Positions 9,489-18,763 of a stretch of DNA of 56,056 bases are shown here, in pieces (positions within the stretch are counted from its first letter, which is position 1; each line of letters begins with the position of its first letter). The stretch lies in NCBI GenBank assembly GCA_011375345.1, contig DRLM01000053.1, positions 1 to 56,056 on the forward strand, read 5' to 3'. Position numbers and translations under genes: made by a program. The notes under the pieces were generated by a model, which did no database searches, had not been told where the DNA came from, and saw nothing but the letters and a program-made list of their open reading frames with translations. The DNA comes from Gammaproteobacteria bacterium (lineage in GTDB: Bacteria; Pseudomonadota; Gammaproteobacteria; DRLM01).

Positions 9489-9866
9489 ATGTTTATGTTT
9501 CTGATTACTGTGCTGGTACTCATTGACATCGCTCTGCTCGCAGCCTTGGTGGCGGCCAGGCGCCGCCTTGACCGGGCATCCGCACCTGATTTGCGGGCGC
9601 TGGAAGCGCTGCGGGCGGACATCAAGGCGCTGTGTACCGGTGCCAGGAACATGGGTTTGCACCTGGAGACGCTGGAGCGGAAATACCGTCTCCTGGTGGA
9701 GCGTCAGGACCGCTTGGACCTGTACGAACCGGACAAACAGATTTACGATCATGCCATACGCCTGGCGCGCAAGGGGGCGCAGGTGGATGAGCTGGTCGAT
9801 CACTGCGGTCTGGCCCGGGGCGAGGCGGAGTTGTTATTGCACGTACACCGCAGTCAGGAACACTAG
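9489..9866 (+). CDS. DUF2802 membrane protein
   Basis: A 125-residue protein with one N-terminal membrane helix (about 2-21), a charged coiled-coil-prone middle, and a C-terminal DUF2802 domain (YEPDKQIYDHAIRLARKG, then a helix-turn-helix-like stretch with LARGEAELLLHV). DUF2802 genes regularly close polar chemotaxis operons; their role is unknown. The ATG at 9489 places the membrane helix at the N-terminus, but no good ribosome-binding site is seen. An in-frame ATG at 9441 overlapping the cheW end is an alternative. It ends nine bases from the tail of the opposing GGDEF-EAL gene. Confidence 0.75.
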   Translation: MFMFLITVLVLIDIALLAALVAARRRLDRASAPDLRALEALRADIKALCTGARNMGLHLETLERKYRLLVERQDRLDLYEPDKQIYDHAIRLARKGAQVDELVDHCGLARGEAELLLHVHRSQEH

Positions 9867-9875
9867 CCCGGTGGC

Positions 9876-11729
9876 TTATTGCGCCGGCAGCAGAGTGTCG
9901 CTGGGCCGGCCGATGAAATAGCCCTGGGCGTAATCCGCGCCGTAATCCTTGAGCACCCGCAACACCTCCGCGTTTTCCACAAATTCCGCCACCACCCGTT
10001 TATTGAGCGTGCGTGCGATGGCGATGATGGATTTCACCAGTGTCTGGTCGACGGGGTCATTGATCAGATTGGTGATGAATGAGCCGTCGATCTTGAGATC
10101 GTCAACGGGAAATTCCTTCAGATAGCTGAAGGAGCTGAATCCGGATCCAAAATCGTCCAGGGCGAACCGGCAGCCCAGCTGGCGCAGGCGCGTGATCATG
10201 TCCCTGGTCTGGGAAAGATTGCTCATGGCTGCGGTTTCAGTGATTTCGAAGGTGATTCTGCCGCCGTCAACGCCGGTTTCCTCCAGCTTCCTTTTTACCA
10301 GCGGCAACAGCTTGCGGTCTTGAAATGCATGGCCGGACAAATTGATATTCAGGCCCAGGGGGGGGGACGAACGGTCCGTCTTGCTCAATACGTCAATGGA
10401 GCTTGACACCACCCATGAATCGATGTCGTGGATCAGCCCCATGTGTTCAGCCACGGGGATGAACTGCCCGGGGGAGATGAGCGAGCCGTCGTCAGCCGTC
10501 ATCCGGATCAGGGTTTCATAGCGGCTCACGGTATTGGTGCGCAGGTCCAACACCGGTTGGAACACGAGTTTGAATTTATTGTTGGCCAGGGCCTCACGGA
10601 TGCGGGGCACCCATTGAATGGCATTGCGCAACGTGGCCATGGCCTGGTCCTCTGCACTGAACAGATGGACCATGTTCCTGCCGTTGGTTTTGGCGACGAA
10701 ACAGGCTTCGTCCGCGCGGGCCAGTATTTCGCTGCCGCTGCAAATGTCCCCGGGACGTACCACCGACACGCCGATACTGGCGCCGATATGGTAGTGACGG
10801 TTGTCGGTGACAAAGCGAAAGGTGTCCATGGATTTTCTCAGGGCGTCGGCGGTTTCCAGGGCGTCGTGCTCGGAGATATCCATGTACAGGACGGCGAACT
10901 CATCGGCGCTGATTCTGGCCACCAGGCCCCGGGGGCTGCACTGCCGGCGAAGCAGATTGCCCACATCGACCAGCAGACGGTCTCCGGTGATGTGGCCTTC
11001 TGAGTCATTGATCAGTTTGAACTGGTCCAGGTCTATGTACAGCAGGGCGCTGTGCTGCTGTTGTTTCCTTGCCCTGAACACTGCCACTTCCAGTTGCTGC
11101 TCCAGCCGCCTGCGGTTGCACAAGCCGGTCAGGTCGTCGTGACCCACCAGGTGTTGCAGCCTCGCTTCCATAATGCGGCGTTCCGCCAGTTCCGCCTCCA
11201 GCTGGCGCTCTTTGTTTTTTCTGAGATCGCGTTCTTGCTTGAGCGCCAGCGCTGAAATCACCCGCGGGACGAGATCAACCTTGCGGACCGGTTTGAACAT
11301 GATATCGGTGGCACCGGCCTCGTAGCTGTGGCGCACCACCTCTTCCTGCCAGGCGCTGTTGGCGGTGATCATGATGACCGGAATGTCTTCCCATTCTTCG
11401 GTGGCGCGGATGATGCGGCACAGTTCGTGACCACTCATCCCCGGCATCATGATGTCCGTCAATACTGCATCGACGGCGCTCAGGCCCTCGCTGCGGCATT
11501 CTTGCAGCAGCACCAGCGCTTCTTTGCCGCTGTGTGCGGTGACCAGGTTGGTGAAACCACTGCGGCGCAACAAAGACTTCAGCAAATCGACATTGTCGTC
11601 GATGTCGTCGACCACCAACACGCGCATTTGCTGCAACGATTCAAACTTGGCGGCGCTGCTGCCGAGCAGGCCGGCTCGTTTGGCGCGCTGGCCGGTGTTG
11701 CCCTCAGGGGTGTTGGCTTGCTGCGGCAT
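9876..11729 (-). CDS. Receiver-GGDEF-EAL protein, probable c-di-GMP phosphodiesterase
   Basis: Domains: response-regulator receiver (about 35-155) with acceptor Asp92 (LTDIMMPGMSG); a coiled-coil linker; a GGDEF domain whose signature reads SADEF at 274-278, so cyclase activity is doubtful; and an EAL domain (about 375-615) with ETL at 405-407 instead of EAL but intact EITET and DDFGSG (525-530). Expected activity is phosphorylation-controlled hydrolysis of c-di-GMP, with the degenerate GGDEF perhaps sensing GTP. No cognate kinase gene is adjacent. It converges on the chemotaxis cluster with almost no gap, so it may influence motility, which is inference. Confidence 0.88.
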   Translation of the reverse strand: MPQQANTPEGNTGQRAKRAGLLGSSAAKFESLQQMRVLVVDDIDDNVDLLKSLLRRSGFTNLVTAHSGKEALVLLQECRSEGLSAVDAVLTDIMMPGMSGHELCRIIRATEEWEDIPVIMITANSAWQEEVVRHSYEAGATDIMFKPVRKVDLVPRVISALALKQERDLRKNKERQLEAELAERRIMEARLQHLVGHDDLTGLCNRRRLEQQLEVAVFRARKQQQHSALLYIDLDQFKLINDSEGHITGDRLLVDVGNLLRRQCSPRGLVARISADEFAVLYMDISEHDALETADALRKSMDTFRFVTDNRHYHIGASIGVSVVRPGDICSGSEILARADEACFVAKTNGRNMVHLFSAEDQAMATLRNAIQWVPRIREALANNKFKLVFQPVLDLRTNTVSRYETLIRMTADDGSLISPGQFIPVAEHMGLIHDIDSWVVSSSIDVLSKTDRSSPPLGLNINLSGHAFQDRKLLPLVKRKLEETGVDGGRITFEITETAAMSNLSQTRDMITRLRQLGCRFALDDFGSGFSSFSYLKEFPVDDLKIDGSFITNLINDPVDQTLVKSIIAIARTLNKRVVAEFVENAEVLRVLKDYGADYAQGYFIGRPSDTLLPAQ

Positions 11730-11820
11730 GGCTCGGGAAATATTATGTGATTACAACGAGTTATTATGTTCGTTGGGCGCCTATCCCTTATCGGCGCCGG
11801 GGACCGGCAACTTTAGCAGG

Positions 11821-11855
11821 GTGTTGAAAAGGGCTTTCCCGGCCTTTTTCAACAA
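11821..11855. repeat. Imperfect palindrome, TGTTGAAAA family
   Basis: An inverted repeat with arms TGTTGAAAAGGGC and GGCCTTTTTCAACA around a short loop. A perfect version of the same element lies at 23057-23089 and a related arm at 22934-22968. Here it sits between two divergent genes, so it is not simply a terminator. It looks like a dispersed REP-type element. Confidence 0.7.
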
Positions 11856-11953
11856 GCTGTTGGACAAAGTTCGTTGTCCCCGTCACGAGTTCGGGTATGC
11901 CGCCAATCGTCTATGATTACAGGGGAGGTACCGTTTCAGGGGAGAGACACGCT

Positions 11954-12502
11954 ATGAAGTTGCCATTGCAGATCACCTTCCGCAATATGGAGGGTTCGCC
12001 AGCCATGGAAGAAAATATCAAAAACAAAGTGGAAAAACTGGAGCGCTGTTTCGATCAGATCATCGCATGCCGTATCGTGGTGGAGGCCATGACCCGGCGC
12101 CGCCAGCAGGGCAATGTGTATCATGTCCGTATCGATGTTACCGTGCCGGGTGGTGAGATCGCGGTAAGCCGTGACCCCGCCGTGAGCCATGCGCATGAAG
12201 ATGTCTACGTGGCGATCCGCGATGCCTTCGATGCTGCCAGGCGCCAGTTGGAGGAGCGCAGTCAACGGCGCCAGCGCCGGGTCAAGCATCATGAGTCGGC
12301 ACCCCAGGGGCGGGTCGCTGAACTCTTCCCCGAGCAACACTATGGCACCATAGAAACCCTGGAAGGCCGGCGTATCTACTTTCATAAAAACAGCTTGATC
12401 AATCTGAGTTTTGCTGAGCTTTCCGTGGGCGCTTATGTCAGCTTCAGCGAAAGCACTGGTGATGAAGGGCCTCAGGCCAGCAGCGTGAAGGTGTTAGCCT
12501 AA
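11954..12502 (+). CDS. HPF/RaiA-type ribosome-associated protein with C-terminal cold-shock-like domain
   Basis: The N-terminal part (about 1-110) is an S30AE/HPF domain: LPLQITFRNMEGSPAMEENI, a basic region with RRRQQGNVYHVRIDVTVPGG, and the helix VAIRDAFDAARRQLEE. HPF proteins bind the 30S decoding centre in resting cells. The C-terminal part (about 118-182; GRVAELFPEQHYGTIETLEG, IYFHKNSL) resembles a cold-shock OB fold rather than the dimerising tail of long HPF. The open frame extends upstream, but the ATG at 11954 has GGGGAGAG before it and gives the normal S30AE start. Length 182 residues. Binding to ribosomes is inferred from the family. Confidence 0.85.
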   Translation: MKLPLQITFRNMEGSPAMEENIKNKVEKLERCFDQIIACRIVVEAMTRRRQQGNVYHVRIDVTVPGGEIAVSRDPAVSHAHEDVYVAIRDAFDAARRQLEERSQRRQRRVKHHESAPQGRVAELFPEQHYGTIETLEGRRIYFHKNSLINLSFAELSVGAYVSFSESTGDEGPQASSVKVLA

Positions 12503-12525
12503 GCCTGGGGCTGGTGGGGGGCATC

Positions 12526-12750
12526 GTGTCGCTGGTCCGCTTCCATTTGAGTATTCCCGCGGACGATTATCTCGCCTACTATCAAGGTGCCGCGCGCGCG
12601 GTGAGTGTGGTGGCGGCCGACGGCCGGAGAATCGAATTTCCGGCCGCGGTCCTGCGACCCTTTGTCGGGCATGAGGGGATCTACGGGTGGTTTGAAATTG
12701 AGTTCGACCAGAACCGGCGCCTGGTTGATATCCGGCGCCTTCAACGCTGA
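12526..12750 (+). CDS. DUF2835 small protein
   Basis: A 74-residue protein with the DUF2835 pattern: RFHLSIPADDYLAYYQG, then IEFPAAVLRPFVGHEGIYG and a C-terminal FDQNRRLVDIRRL. The family is widespread in gammaproteobacteria and has no known role. The GTG at 12526 follows a GGGGGG run by about five bases and gives the typical family start; a GTG at 12514 falls on that run and is less likely. It is tightly placed between the HPF-like gene and the DUF72 gene. Confidence 0.85.
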   Translation: MSLVRFHLSIPADDYLAYYQGAARAVSVVAADGRRIEFPAAVLRPFVGHEGIYGWFEIEFDQNRRLVDIRRLQR

Positions 12751-12765
12751 AGCCAGGAGGCTTGA

Positions 12766-13509
12766 GTGACCGGTGCCGGTCCTGGGGCCTGTTTGCGCGT
12801 GGGCACCTCGGGCTGGTCCTATGCGCATTGGCACGGTGTTTACTATCCCGCCAGGCTGCGGCCCGACGACCGCCTAGCTTATTATGCCCGCGAATTCGAC
12901 ACGGTTGAAATCAATCATTCTTTTTACCGTCTGCCCGTTGCGGAGACGTTTTCCCGCTGGTGCAATGCCACGCCGCCGGGTTTTGTTTTTGCCGTCAAGG
13001 CCAGCCGCTACATCACCCATCAGAAAAAACTGCACAAGGCTCACGGCGCCGCCCGTTTGTTTCTGGAGCGGGCGGCGCATCTCAAGGACAAACTCGGACC
13101 GGTTCTGTTTCAGCTCCCGCCGCGCTGGCGCTGCAACACCGGGCGCCTGCAGGCCTTTGTCCGCCGGCTGCCCCCGGGTCGGCGTTATGCCTTTGAATTT
13201 CGCGATGCGTCCTGGCACCGGGGGGAGGTCTGCCGCCTGCTCCAGCGCTACGGTATGGCGTTTTGTGTGTTTGATCTTGCCGGCCGCAGCGCCCCCTTTG
13301 CCGTGACGGCCGATTTTGTATATCTGCGTTTGCACGGACCGGGTGCAGCCTATTGCGGCCGCTATGGTGAACAGGGCCTGAGGCCCTGGGCGGCATTTGC
13401 ACGGCAGTGCCTGGCGGACGGCCGGGACGTGTATTGTTATTTTGACAATGATGAATCGGCTCACGCGGTGGCGGATGCGCGCTCTTTGCGGGCGCTGCTC
13501 AGGGCATAG
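12766..13509 (+). CDS. DUF72 (YecE-like) TIM-barrel protein
   Basis: A 247-residue DUF72/YecE-family protein. Recognisable blocks are [17 protein letters not shown], the conserved [43 protein letters not shown] and the terminal [14 protein letters not shown]. The fold is a TIM barrel with conserved acidic and aromatic residues; the function is unknown. The GTG start has AGGAGG five bases upstream. The last 11 bases overlap the end of uvrA on the opposite strand. Confidence 0.92.
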   Translation: MTGAGPGACLRVGTSGWSYAHWHGVYYPARLRPDDRLAYYAREFDTVEINHSFYRLPVAETFSRWCNATPPGFVFAVKASRYITHQKKLHKAHGAARLFLERAAHLKDKLGPVLFQLPPRWRCNTGRLQAFVRRLPPGRRYAFEFRDASWHRGEVCRLLQRYGMAFCVFDLAGRSAPFAVTADFVYLRLHGPGAAYCGRYGEQGLRPWAAFARQCLADGRDVYCYFDNDESAHAVADARSLRALLRA

Positions 13510-16360
13510 AGTCGTTCGCGCGAGGCGCCCTTTGGTTGCCGTCCAGCAGTGTTTGCAGGAATCGGCCTGTGTAAGAGCACCCCGCGGCGGCGATGTCTTC
13601 CGGAGTGCCGCTGGCGATGACGGTGCCACCCTTGTCACCCCCTTCGGGGCCCAGGTCCACAATCCAGTCCGCCGTTTTGATGACATCCAGATTGTGTTCA
13701 ATGACGACAATGGTGTTGCCCTGGTCCCGCAGCCGGTGCAGCACGTGCAGCAGTTGCCGGATGTCGTGAAAGTGCAGGCCGGTAGTGGGTTCGTCGAGAA
13801 TATACAGTGTGCGTCCCGTGCTGCGCTTGGACAGTTCGCGGGACAGTTTCACCCGTTGGGCTTCACCGCCCGACAGGGTGGTGGCATTTTGCCCCAGGCG
13901 AATGTAACTCAGGCCCACGTCCATCAGCGTCCGCAGCTTGTTTTTTACCACCGGCACGGCGTCGAAGAATGCCAGCGCGTCTTCCACTGTGAGATTCAGC
14001 ACCTCAAAGATATTTTTCCCCTTGAAACGGATTTCCAGGGTCTCGCGGTTGTAGCGTTGGCCTTTGCACACATCGCAGGGCACGTACACGTCCGGCAGAA
14101 AGTGCATTTCCACTTTGATCACACCGTCACCCTGGCAGGCTTCGCAGCGGCCGCCTTTGACGTTGAAGCTGAAGCGGCCGGGTGAATAGCCCCGGGCCCG
14201 TGCTTCCTGGGTGCCGGCGAACAGCTCGCGGATGGGGGTGAACAGGCCGGTGTACGTGGCCGGGTTGGAACGCGGCGTGCGGCCGATGGGGCTTTGGTCG
14301 ATGTTGATCACTTTGTCGAACAGATCCAGCCCTGCGATTTTGGTGCAGGGTGCCGGCTCGTCGCCGCTGCCGTAGAGGGTACGGGCGGCGTGGCGGTACA
14401 AGGTGTCGTTGACCAGGGTGGACTTGCCGGAGCCGGACACCCCGGTGACACATGTCATCAAACCCACGGGGATGGCGACATCGACGTTTTTCAGATTGTT
14501 GCCTGTGGCACCGCGGATGATCAGTTGTCTGCCGGCATCCGCCCGGGTGCGTGTGGCGGGCACGGCGATGCACAGCTTGCCCGACAGATACTGGCCGGTA
14601 AGGGAGGCCGGATTCGCCATCACCGCCTGCGGCGTCCCTTGCGCCACCACCCGGCCGCCGTGCACCCCCGCGCCCGGACCCATGTCCACCACATGATCCG
14701 CCGCCTTGATGGCGTCTTCGTCGTGCTCCACCACGATGACGGTGTTGCCCAGGTCGCGCAGCCGTTGCAGGGTGTCCAGCAGGCGCTGGTTGTCGCGCTG
14801 GTGCAGGCCGATGGAGGGCTCGTCCAGCACGTACATCACCCCCACCAGCCCCGCTCCGATCTGGCTGGCCAGGCGAATGCGCTGGGCTTCGCCGCCGGAG
14901 AGGGTGTCGGCGGCACGGTCCAGGCTGAGATAATCCAGGCCTACGTTGACTAAAAAGCCGAGCCGTTCGTCCACTTCCTTCAAAATCTTGGCCGCGATTT
15001 TGCCGCGCCGGCCCGGCAGCAGCAGGGTGCGGAAAAACTCGTGGGCGCCTGCGATGGACAGCGCCGTCACTTCGGGCAAGCTCAGCCCGGCGAGGTAGAC
15101 ATGACGTGCTGCACGCCGCAAGCGGGTGCCATTGCAGCCGGGACAGGGGCGGGTGCTCATGTATTTGGTCAGTTCTTCCCGCACCAGGTTGGATTCCGTT
15201 TCCCGGTAGCGCCGCTGCATATTAGGGATGATGCCCTCGAAGGGGTGGGTGCGCCGGGATCGCACGCCCCGTTCCGAGACGTAGTTGAATGTGATGACCT
15301 CCTCGCCGCTGCCGTACAGCACCACTTCCCGCACTTTTTTGCGCAGCTTGCCGAAGGGCTTTTCGATGTCGAAGCCGTAGTGCCTGGCCAGGGATTTCAA
15401 CAACTGGAAATAGTAGGCATTGCGCCGGTCCCAGCCGCGCACCGCGCCGCCAGCCAGGCTCAGGCCGGGGTCAACCACCACCCGCTCGGGATCGAAGAAT
15501 TGATGTACCCCTAAGCCGTCGCAGTCGGGGCAGGCGCCGGCGGGGTTGTTGAACGAGAATAAGCGGGGTTCCAGCTCCGACAGGCTGTAGCCGCAATGGG
15601 GGCAGGCATAGCGGGAGGAGAACAGCAGCTCCGCGCCTTCGTCCGCGTTGATGAAAGCCACCTTCACCAGCCCTTCGCTGAGGCGCAGCGCGGTTTCCAC
15701 GGAGTCCGCCAGCCGTTGCTGGATGTCGGGCCGCACCTTGAAGCGGTCCACCACCACTTCGATGCTGTGTTTGCGGCGCAGATCCAGCTTGGGCGGATCG
15801 TCCAGCTCAAACACCTCGCCGTCGATGCGTGCCCGCACGAAGCCCTGCATGCGCAAATCGTCCAGCAGTTTCAGATGCTCGCCCTTGCGGTCCTGAACCA
15901 CGGGGGCCAGCAGCATCATTTTGCTGCCTGCTGGCAGGTCCAGAATCTGATCCACCATCTGGCTCACGGTCTGGGCTTCCAATACCGTGTTGTGGTCCGG
16001 GCAGCGGGGCTCGCCGGCACGGGCGAACAGCAGGCGCAGGTAGTCGTAGATCTCCGTCACCGTGCCCACGGTGGAACGGGGGTTGTGGGAGGTGGACTTC
16101 TGCTCTATGGAAATGGCGGGGGAGAGGCCCTCGATGTGGTCCACGTCCGGTTTTTCCATCATGGACAAAAACTGGCGGGCATAGCTGGACAGGGATTCCA
16201 CGTAGCGCCGCTGGCCCTCGGCATAAATGGTGTCGAAGGCCAGGGACGACTTGCCCGAGCCCGACAGGCCGGTGATGACAATCAGCCGGTCACGGGGCAG
16301 GTCCAGATCAACGTTTTGCAAATTGTGGGTGCGGGCGCCGCGTATGTGAATGCTGTCCAT
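13499..16360 (-). CDS. uvrA: UvrA, excision-nuclease damage-recognition ATPase
   Basis: UvrA dimers find DNA lesions and load UvrB in nucleotide excision repair. Both ABC modules are visible: Walker [15 protein letters not shown] near the N-terminus and [14 protein letters not shown] in the second half, each with an LSGGEAQR signature. Zinc-binding cysteine sets are CPHCGYS...CPDCDGLG and CEACQGDG...CDVCKGQRY. The start is set at 16360 ([15 protein letters not shown]); the longer open frame runs through an upstream palindromic repeat and is not coding. Length 953 residues. No LexA box is evident in the leader. Confidence 0.97.
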   Translation of the reverse strand: MDSIHIRGARTHNLQNVDLDLPRDRLIVITGLSGSGKSSLAFDTIYAEGQRRYVESLSSYARQFLSMMEKPDVDHIEGLSPAISIEQKSTSHNPRSTVGTVTEIYDYLRLLFARAGEPRCPDHNTVLEAQTVSQMVDQILDLPAGSKMMLLAPVVQDRKGEHLKLLDDLRMQGFVRARIDGEVFELDDPPKLDLRRKHSIEVVVDRFKVRPDIQQRLADSVETALRLSEGLVKVAFINADEGAELLFSSRYACPHCGYSLSELEPRLFSFNNPAGACPDCDGLGVHQFFDPERVVVDPGLSLAGGAVRGWDRRNAYYFQLLKSLARHYGFDIEKPFGKLRKKVREVVLYGSGEEVITFNYVSERGVRSRRTHPFEGIIPNMQRRYRETESNLVREELTKYMSTRPCPGCNGTRLRRAARHVYLAGLSLPEVTALSIAGAHEFFRTLLLPGRRGKIAAKILKEVDERLGFLVNVGLDYLSLDRAADTLSGGEAQRIRLASQIGAGLVGVMYVLDEPSIGLHQRDNQRLLDTLQRLRDLGNTVIVVEHDEDAIKAADHVVDMGPGAGVHGGRVVAQGTPQAVMANPASLTGQYLSGKLCIAVPATRTRADAGRQLIIRGATGNNLKNVDVAIPVGLMTCVTGVSGSGKSTLVNDTLYRHAARTLYGSGDEPAPCTKIAGLDLFDKVINIDQSPIGRTPRSNPATYTGLFTPIRELFAGTQEARARGYSPGRFSFNVKGGRCEACQGDGVIKVEMHFLPDVYVPCDVCKGQRYNRETLEIRFKGKNIFEVLNLTVEDALAFFDAVPVVKNKLRTLMDVGLSYIRLGQNATTLSGGEAQRVKLSRELSKRSTGRTLYILDEPTTGLHFHDIRQLLHVLHRLRDQGNTIVVIEHNLDVIKTADWIVDLGPEGGDKGGTVIASGTPEDIAAAGCSYTGRFLQTLLDGNQRAPRANDSMP

Positions 16361-16383
16361 CGAGTCGCTCTTCTCGTCTTTTT

Positions 16384-16530
16384 GTGCCCCCCTTTGAAAA
16401 AGGGGGCGGGGGGATTTTCCACACCGGGCCTGCCCCCCGAAAACCACCAGTTTCAGAGCCTGTTCTATTGTGATTTGGTCGATCCTTCCAACCCCCTTTT
16501 TCAAAAGCGGGAGCTTGGAAGGCTGGAGTT
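16384..16530. repeat. G/C-run palindromic repeat cluster upstream of uvrA
   Basis: Two inverted repeats lie in the uvrA-MFS divergent gap. The first (16387-16406) is a run of Cs, TTTGAAAAA, then a run of Gs. The second (16484-16522) has outer arms CCTTCCA/TGGAAGG around CCCCCTTTTTCAAAA. Related copies occur at 26587-26653 and 43404-43520. They are dispersed intergenic repeats that often yield false ORFs, as here where they lengthen the uvrA frame. Confidence 0.75.
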
Positions 16531-16598
16531 GTTCTAAAAGACCAAGCTGCTAAGATACGCCCCTTTCTTGTCACCGGATCAACGCGAAGGGGGTATCC

Positions 16599-17972
16599 AT
16601 GAGTGCAGAGGATATGACGCCCACAGAGCGCCGCGCCGCCGTATCGCTGGCGGCGATATTCACCACCCGCATGCTGGGTCTGTTCATGATTCTGCCCGTG
16701 TTTGCCCTTTACGCCGAACACCTGGACGGGGTGACGCCCGCGCTGGTGGGGCTGGCCATCGGCATTTACGGCCTGTCCCAGGCAGTCCTGCAAATCCCCT
16801 TCGGGCTGATGTCCGACCGCTTAGGTCGCAAGCCGGTGATTGCCTTTGGCCTGGTGGTGTTCGCCCTGGGCAGCGTGGTGGCTGCGGTGGCGGATTCTAT
16901 CACAGGGGTTATCATCGGCCGCGCCCTGCAGGGCAGCGGCGCCATCGCTGCGGCGGTGATGGCGCTGGCGGCGGATCTCACCCGCGAGGAGCACCGCCTC
17001 AAGGCCATGGCCACCATCGGCGCCAGCATCGGCCTGGCCTTTACCGTTTCCCTGATTCTCGGCCCCGTGCTCAACCACTGGATCGGTGTGCCCGGTATCT
17101 TCTGGCTGACGGCGCTTCTGGCCCTGGTGGGGATAGCTATTCTCTACCTGTGGGTGCCGACCCCCGGCCACAGCCAGGTCCACCGGGATGCGGAGCCGGT
17201 GTTGTCCTCCTTCGGTGCGGTGCTGCGCGACGGCGAATTGCTGCGGCTGGATTTCGGCATTTTCACCCTGCACATGCTGCTCACGGCCAGTTTCGTCGTG
17301 GTGCCGCTGGCGCTGCGCGATCATGCCGGCCTGGCCACCGCTTTTCATTGGGTGGTGTATCTGGGCGTCATGGTGGTGGCACTGGCGGCCATGGTGCCAT
17401 TGGTCATCATTGGTGAGAAGCGGCGCAAGCTCAAGCAGATATTCGTTACCGCCGTTGCCATGCTGGGAGTGGGTGAGTTGCTGCTGTTGCTGGGTTGGGA
17501 GTCCCTGCCCGGGATTGTCCTGGCGCTGCTGGTGTTTTTTACCGCCTTCAATGTCCTGGAGGCTACCCTGCCTTCCCTGGTCGCGAAGGTCGCGCCCGCA
17601 GACAAAAAGGGGACGGCCATGGGGGTCTATTCCAGCTCCCAGTTTTTGGGCGCCTTTGCCGGTGGCGCCCTGGGCGGGGGCTTGCACGGCGCCCTGGGCC
17701 TGTCCGGCGTGTTCGGATTTTGCACCGTGGCGGCGGCGGTCTGGGTGGCGGTGGCGGCCACCATGGCACCGCCGCGTTATCTCAGCAGCCGGCTGCTGCA
17801 CGTCGGGCCGCTGGGGGAGGCAGAGGCAATGGCGCTGGCGGAGCGTCTGCGCGCCGTTCCCGGGGTGGAGGAGGCGGTGGTGGCCGGGGAGGAGGGCGTG
17901 GCTTATTTGAAAGTGGACCATCAGCGTCTGGCGGAAGACGCTCTGCGTGAGTTTTCCACCGGGCAGTCGTAA
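16599..17972 (+). CDS. MFS transporter, YajR-like
   Basis: A 457-residue major facilitator with about 12 membrane helices. The MFS motif A appears as [17 protein letters not shown] after helix 2. The C-terminal 60 residues ([20 protein letters not shown] and following) form a soluble ferredoxin-like domain like the YAM domain of E. coli YajR, a drug/H+ antiporter-type carrier of unknown substrate. The ATG at 16599 is preceded by a G-rich site. The gene is divergent from uvrA and precedes ssb; this uvrA-MFS-ssb order is common in gammaproteobacteria. Confidence 0.88.
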   Translation: MSAEDMTPTERRAAVSLAAIFTTRMLGLFMILPVFALYAEHLDGVTPALVGLAIGIYGLSQAVLQIPFGLMSDRLGRKPVIAFGLVVFALGSVVAAVADSITGVIIGRALQGSGAIAAAVMALAADLTREEHRLKAMATIGASIGLAFTVSLILGPVLNHWIGVPGIFWLTALLALVGIAILYLWVPTPGHSQVHRDAEPVLSSFGAVLRDGELLRLDFGIFTLHMLLTASFVVVPLALRDHAGLATAFHWVVYLGVMVVALAAMVPLVIIGEKRRKLKQIFVTAVAMLGVGELLLLLGWESLPGIVLALLVFFTAFNVLEATLPSLVAKVAPADKKGTAMGVYSSSQFLGAFAGGALGGGLHGALGLSGVFGFCTVAAAVWVAVAATMAPPRYLSSRLLHVGPLGEAEAMALAERLRAVPGVEEAVVAGEEGVAYLKVDHQRLAEDALREFSTGQS

Positions 17973-18013
17973 ACTATCGCCTTAACTATTTCCAGATCTT
18001 GCGAGGAACAGCC

Positions 18014-18490
18014 ATGGCACGAGGCGTCAACAAAGTGATTTTGATCGGTAACCTGGGTCGTGATCCCGAAGTGCGCTACATGCCCAGCGGCTCCGCGGTC
18101 GCCAACGTCTCGGTGGCCACCACTGACAGCTGGAAGGACAAGCAGACGGGGGAGAACCAGGAGCGCACCGAGTGGCACAATGTGGTGTTTTTCGGGCGGC
18201 TGGCGGAAATCGCCGGCGAATACCTGAAAAAAGGCGGCAAGGTTTACGTGGAAGGGAGTCTGCGTACCCGCAAGTGGCAGGACAAGGAAGGCCGCGACCG
18301 CTATACCACCGAGGTGGTGGCCTCGGAGATGCAGATGCTGGACAGCCGCGGGACCGCGGGCGGCAGTGCCACAGCGCGCGACAACGGCACTGACTGGGAC
18401 CGGCCGGCGCAGGCCCCGTCCGCGCAGGCCCCGTCCGCCGCCGCCTCCTCCGGTCCGGCGCAGGATTTCGATGACGATATTCCCTTTTAG
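18014..18490 (+). CDS. ssb: Single-stranded DNA-binding protein Ssb
   Basis: Ssb coats single-stranded DNA in replication, repair and recombination. The OB fold spans about residues 1-110 ([61 protein letters not shown]). A low-complexity Ala/Pro/Ser linker leads to the acidic C-terminal tip DFDDDIPF that recruits partner enzymes. Start chosen at the ATG with GAGGAA just upstream; five further in-frame codons do not belong. The following 273 bases carry no gene that I can see. Confidence 0.97.
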   Translation: MARGVNKVILIGNLGRDPEVRYMPSGSAVANVSVATTDSWKDKQTGENQERTEWHNVVFFGRLAEIAGEYLKKGGKVYVEGSLRTRKWQDKEGRDRYTTEVVASEMQMLDSRGTAGGSATARDNGTDWDRPAQAPSAQAPSAAASSGPAQDFDDDIPF

Positions 18491-18763
18491 GTTTCTTTAG
18501 TTGAGCCAGTGAAGCGTGGCGCCTTGATCCGGGCTGCCGCATGAGGGGGAGCGCGGGCCGGGTTTGTCAACAATGTGTAAACAATAGGCAATACCCCACC
18601 TTCCGGGTGAGTCAAGCTTCGGGATAGGTGTCCGAACTACTACACAGAACCTCAGGTGGGCCGGCGGTCGCCGCGCCCCATTTCCTCTCATTTCTGTGAG
18701 TGGTCGCACTGCGGCGTTCCCAGCGCCCGGACCGGCACAGCCAAGGACTATCGCGGTGGCAGC

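Noticed and set aside
11449-11916. Plus-strand ORF reaching into the gap before the HPF-like gene
   Set aside because: Begins inside the GGDEF-EAL gene's shadow and ends in a palindromic repeat; no protein features.
18541-18620. Possible promoter for sucC around TTGTCA at 18564
   Set aside because: No -10 at acceptable spacing; too weak to annotate.
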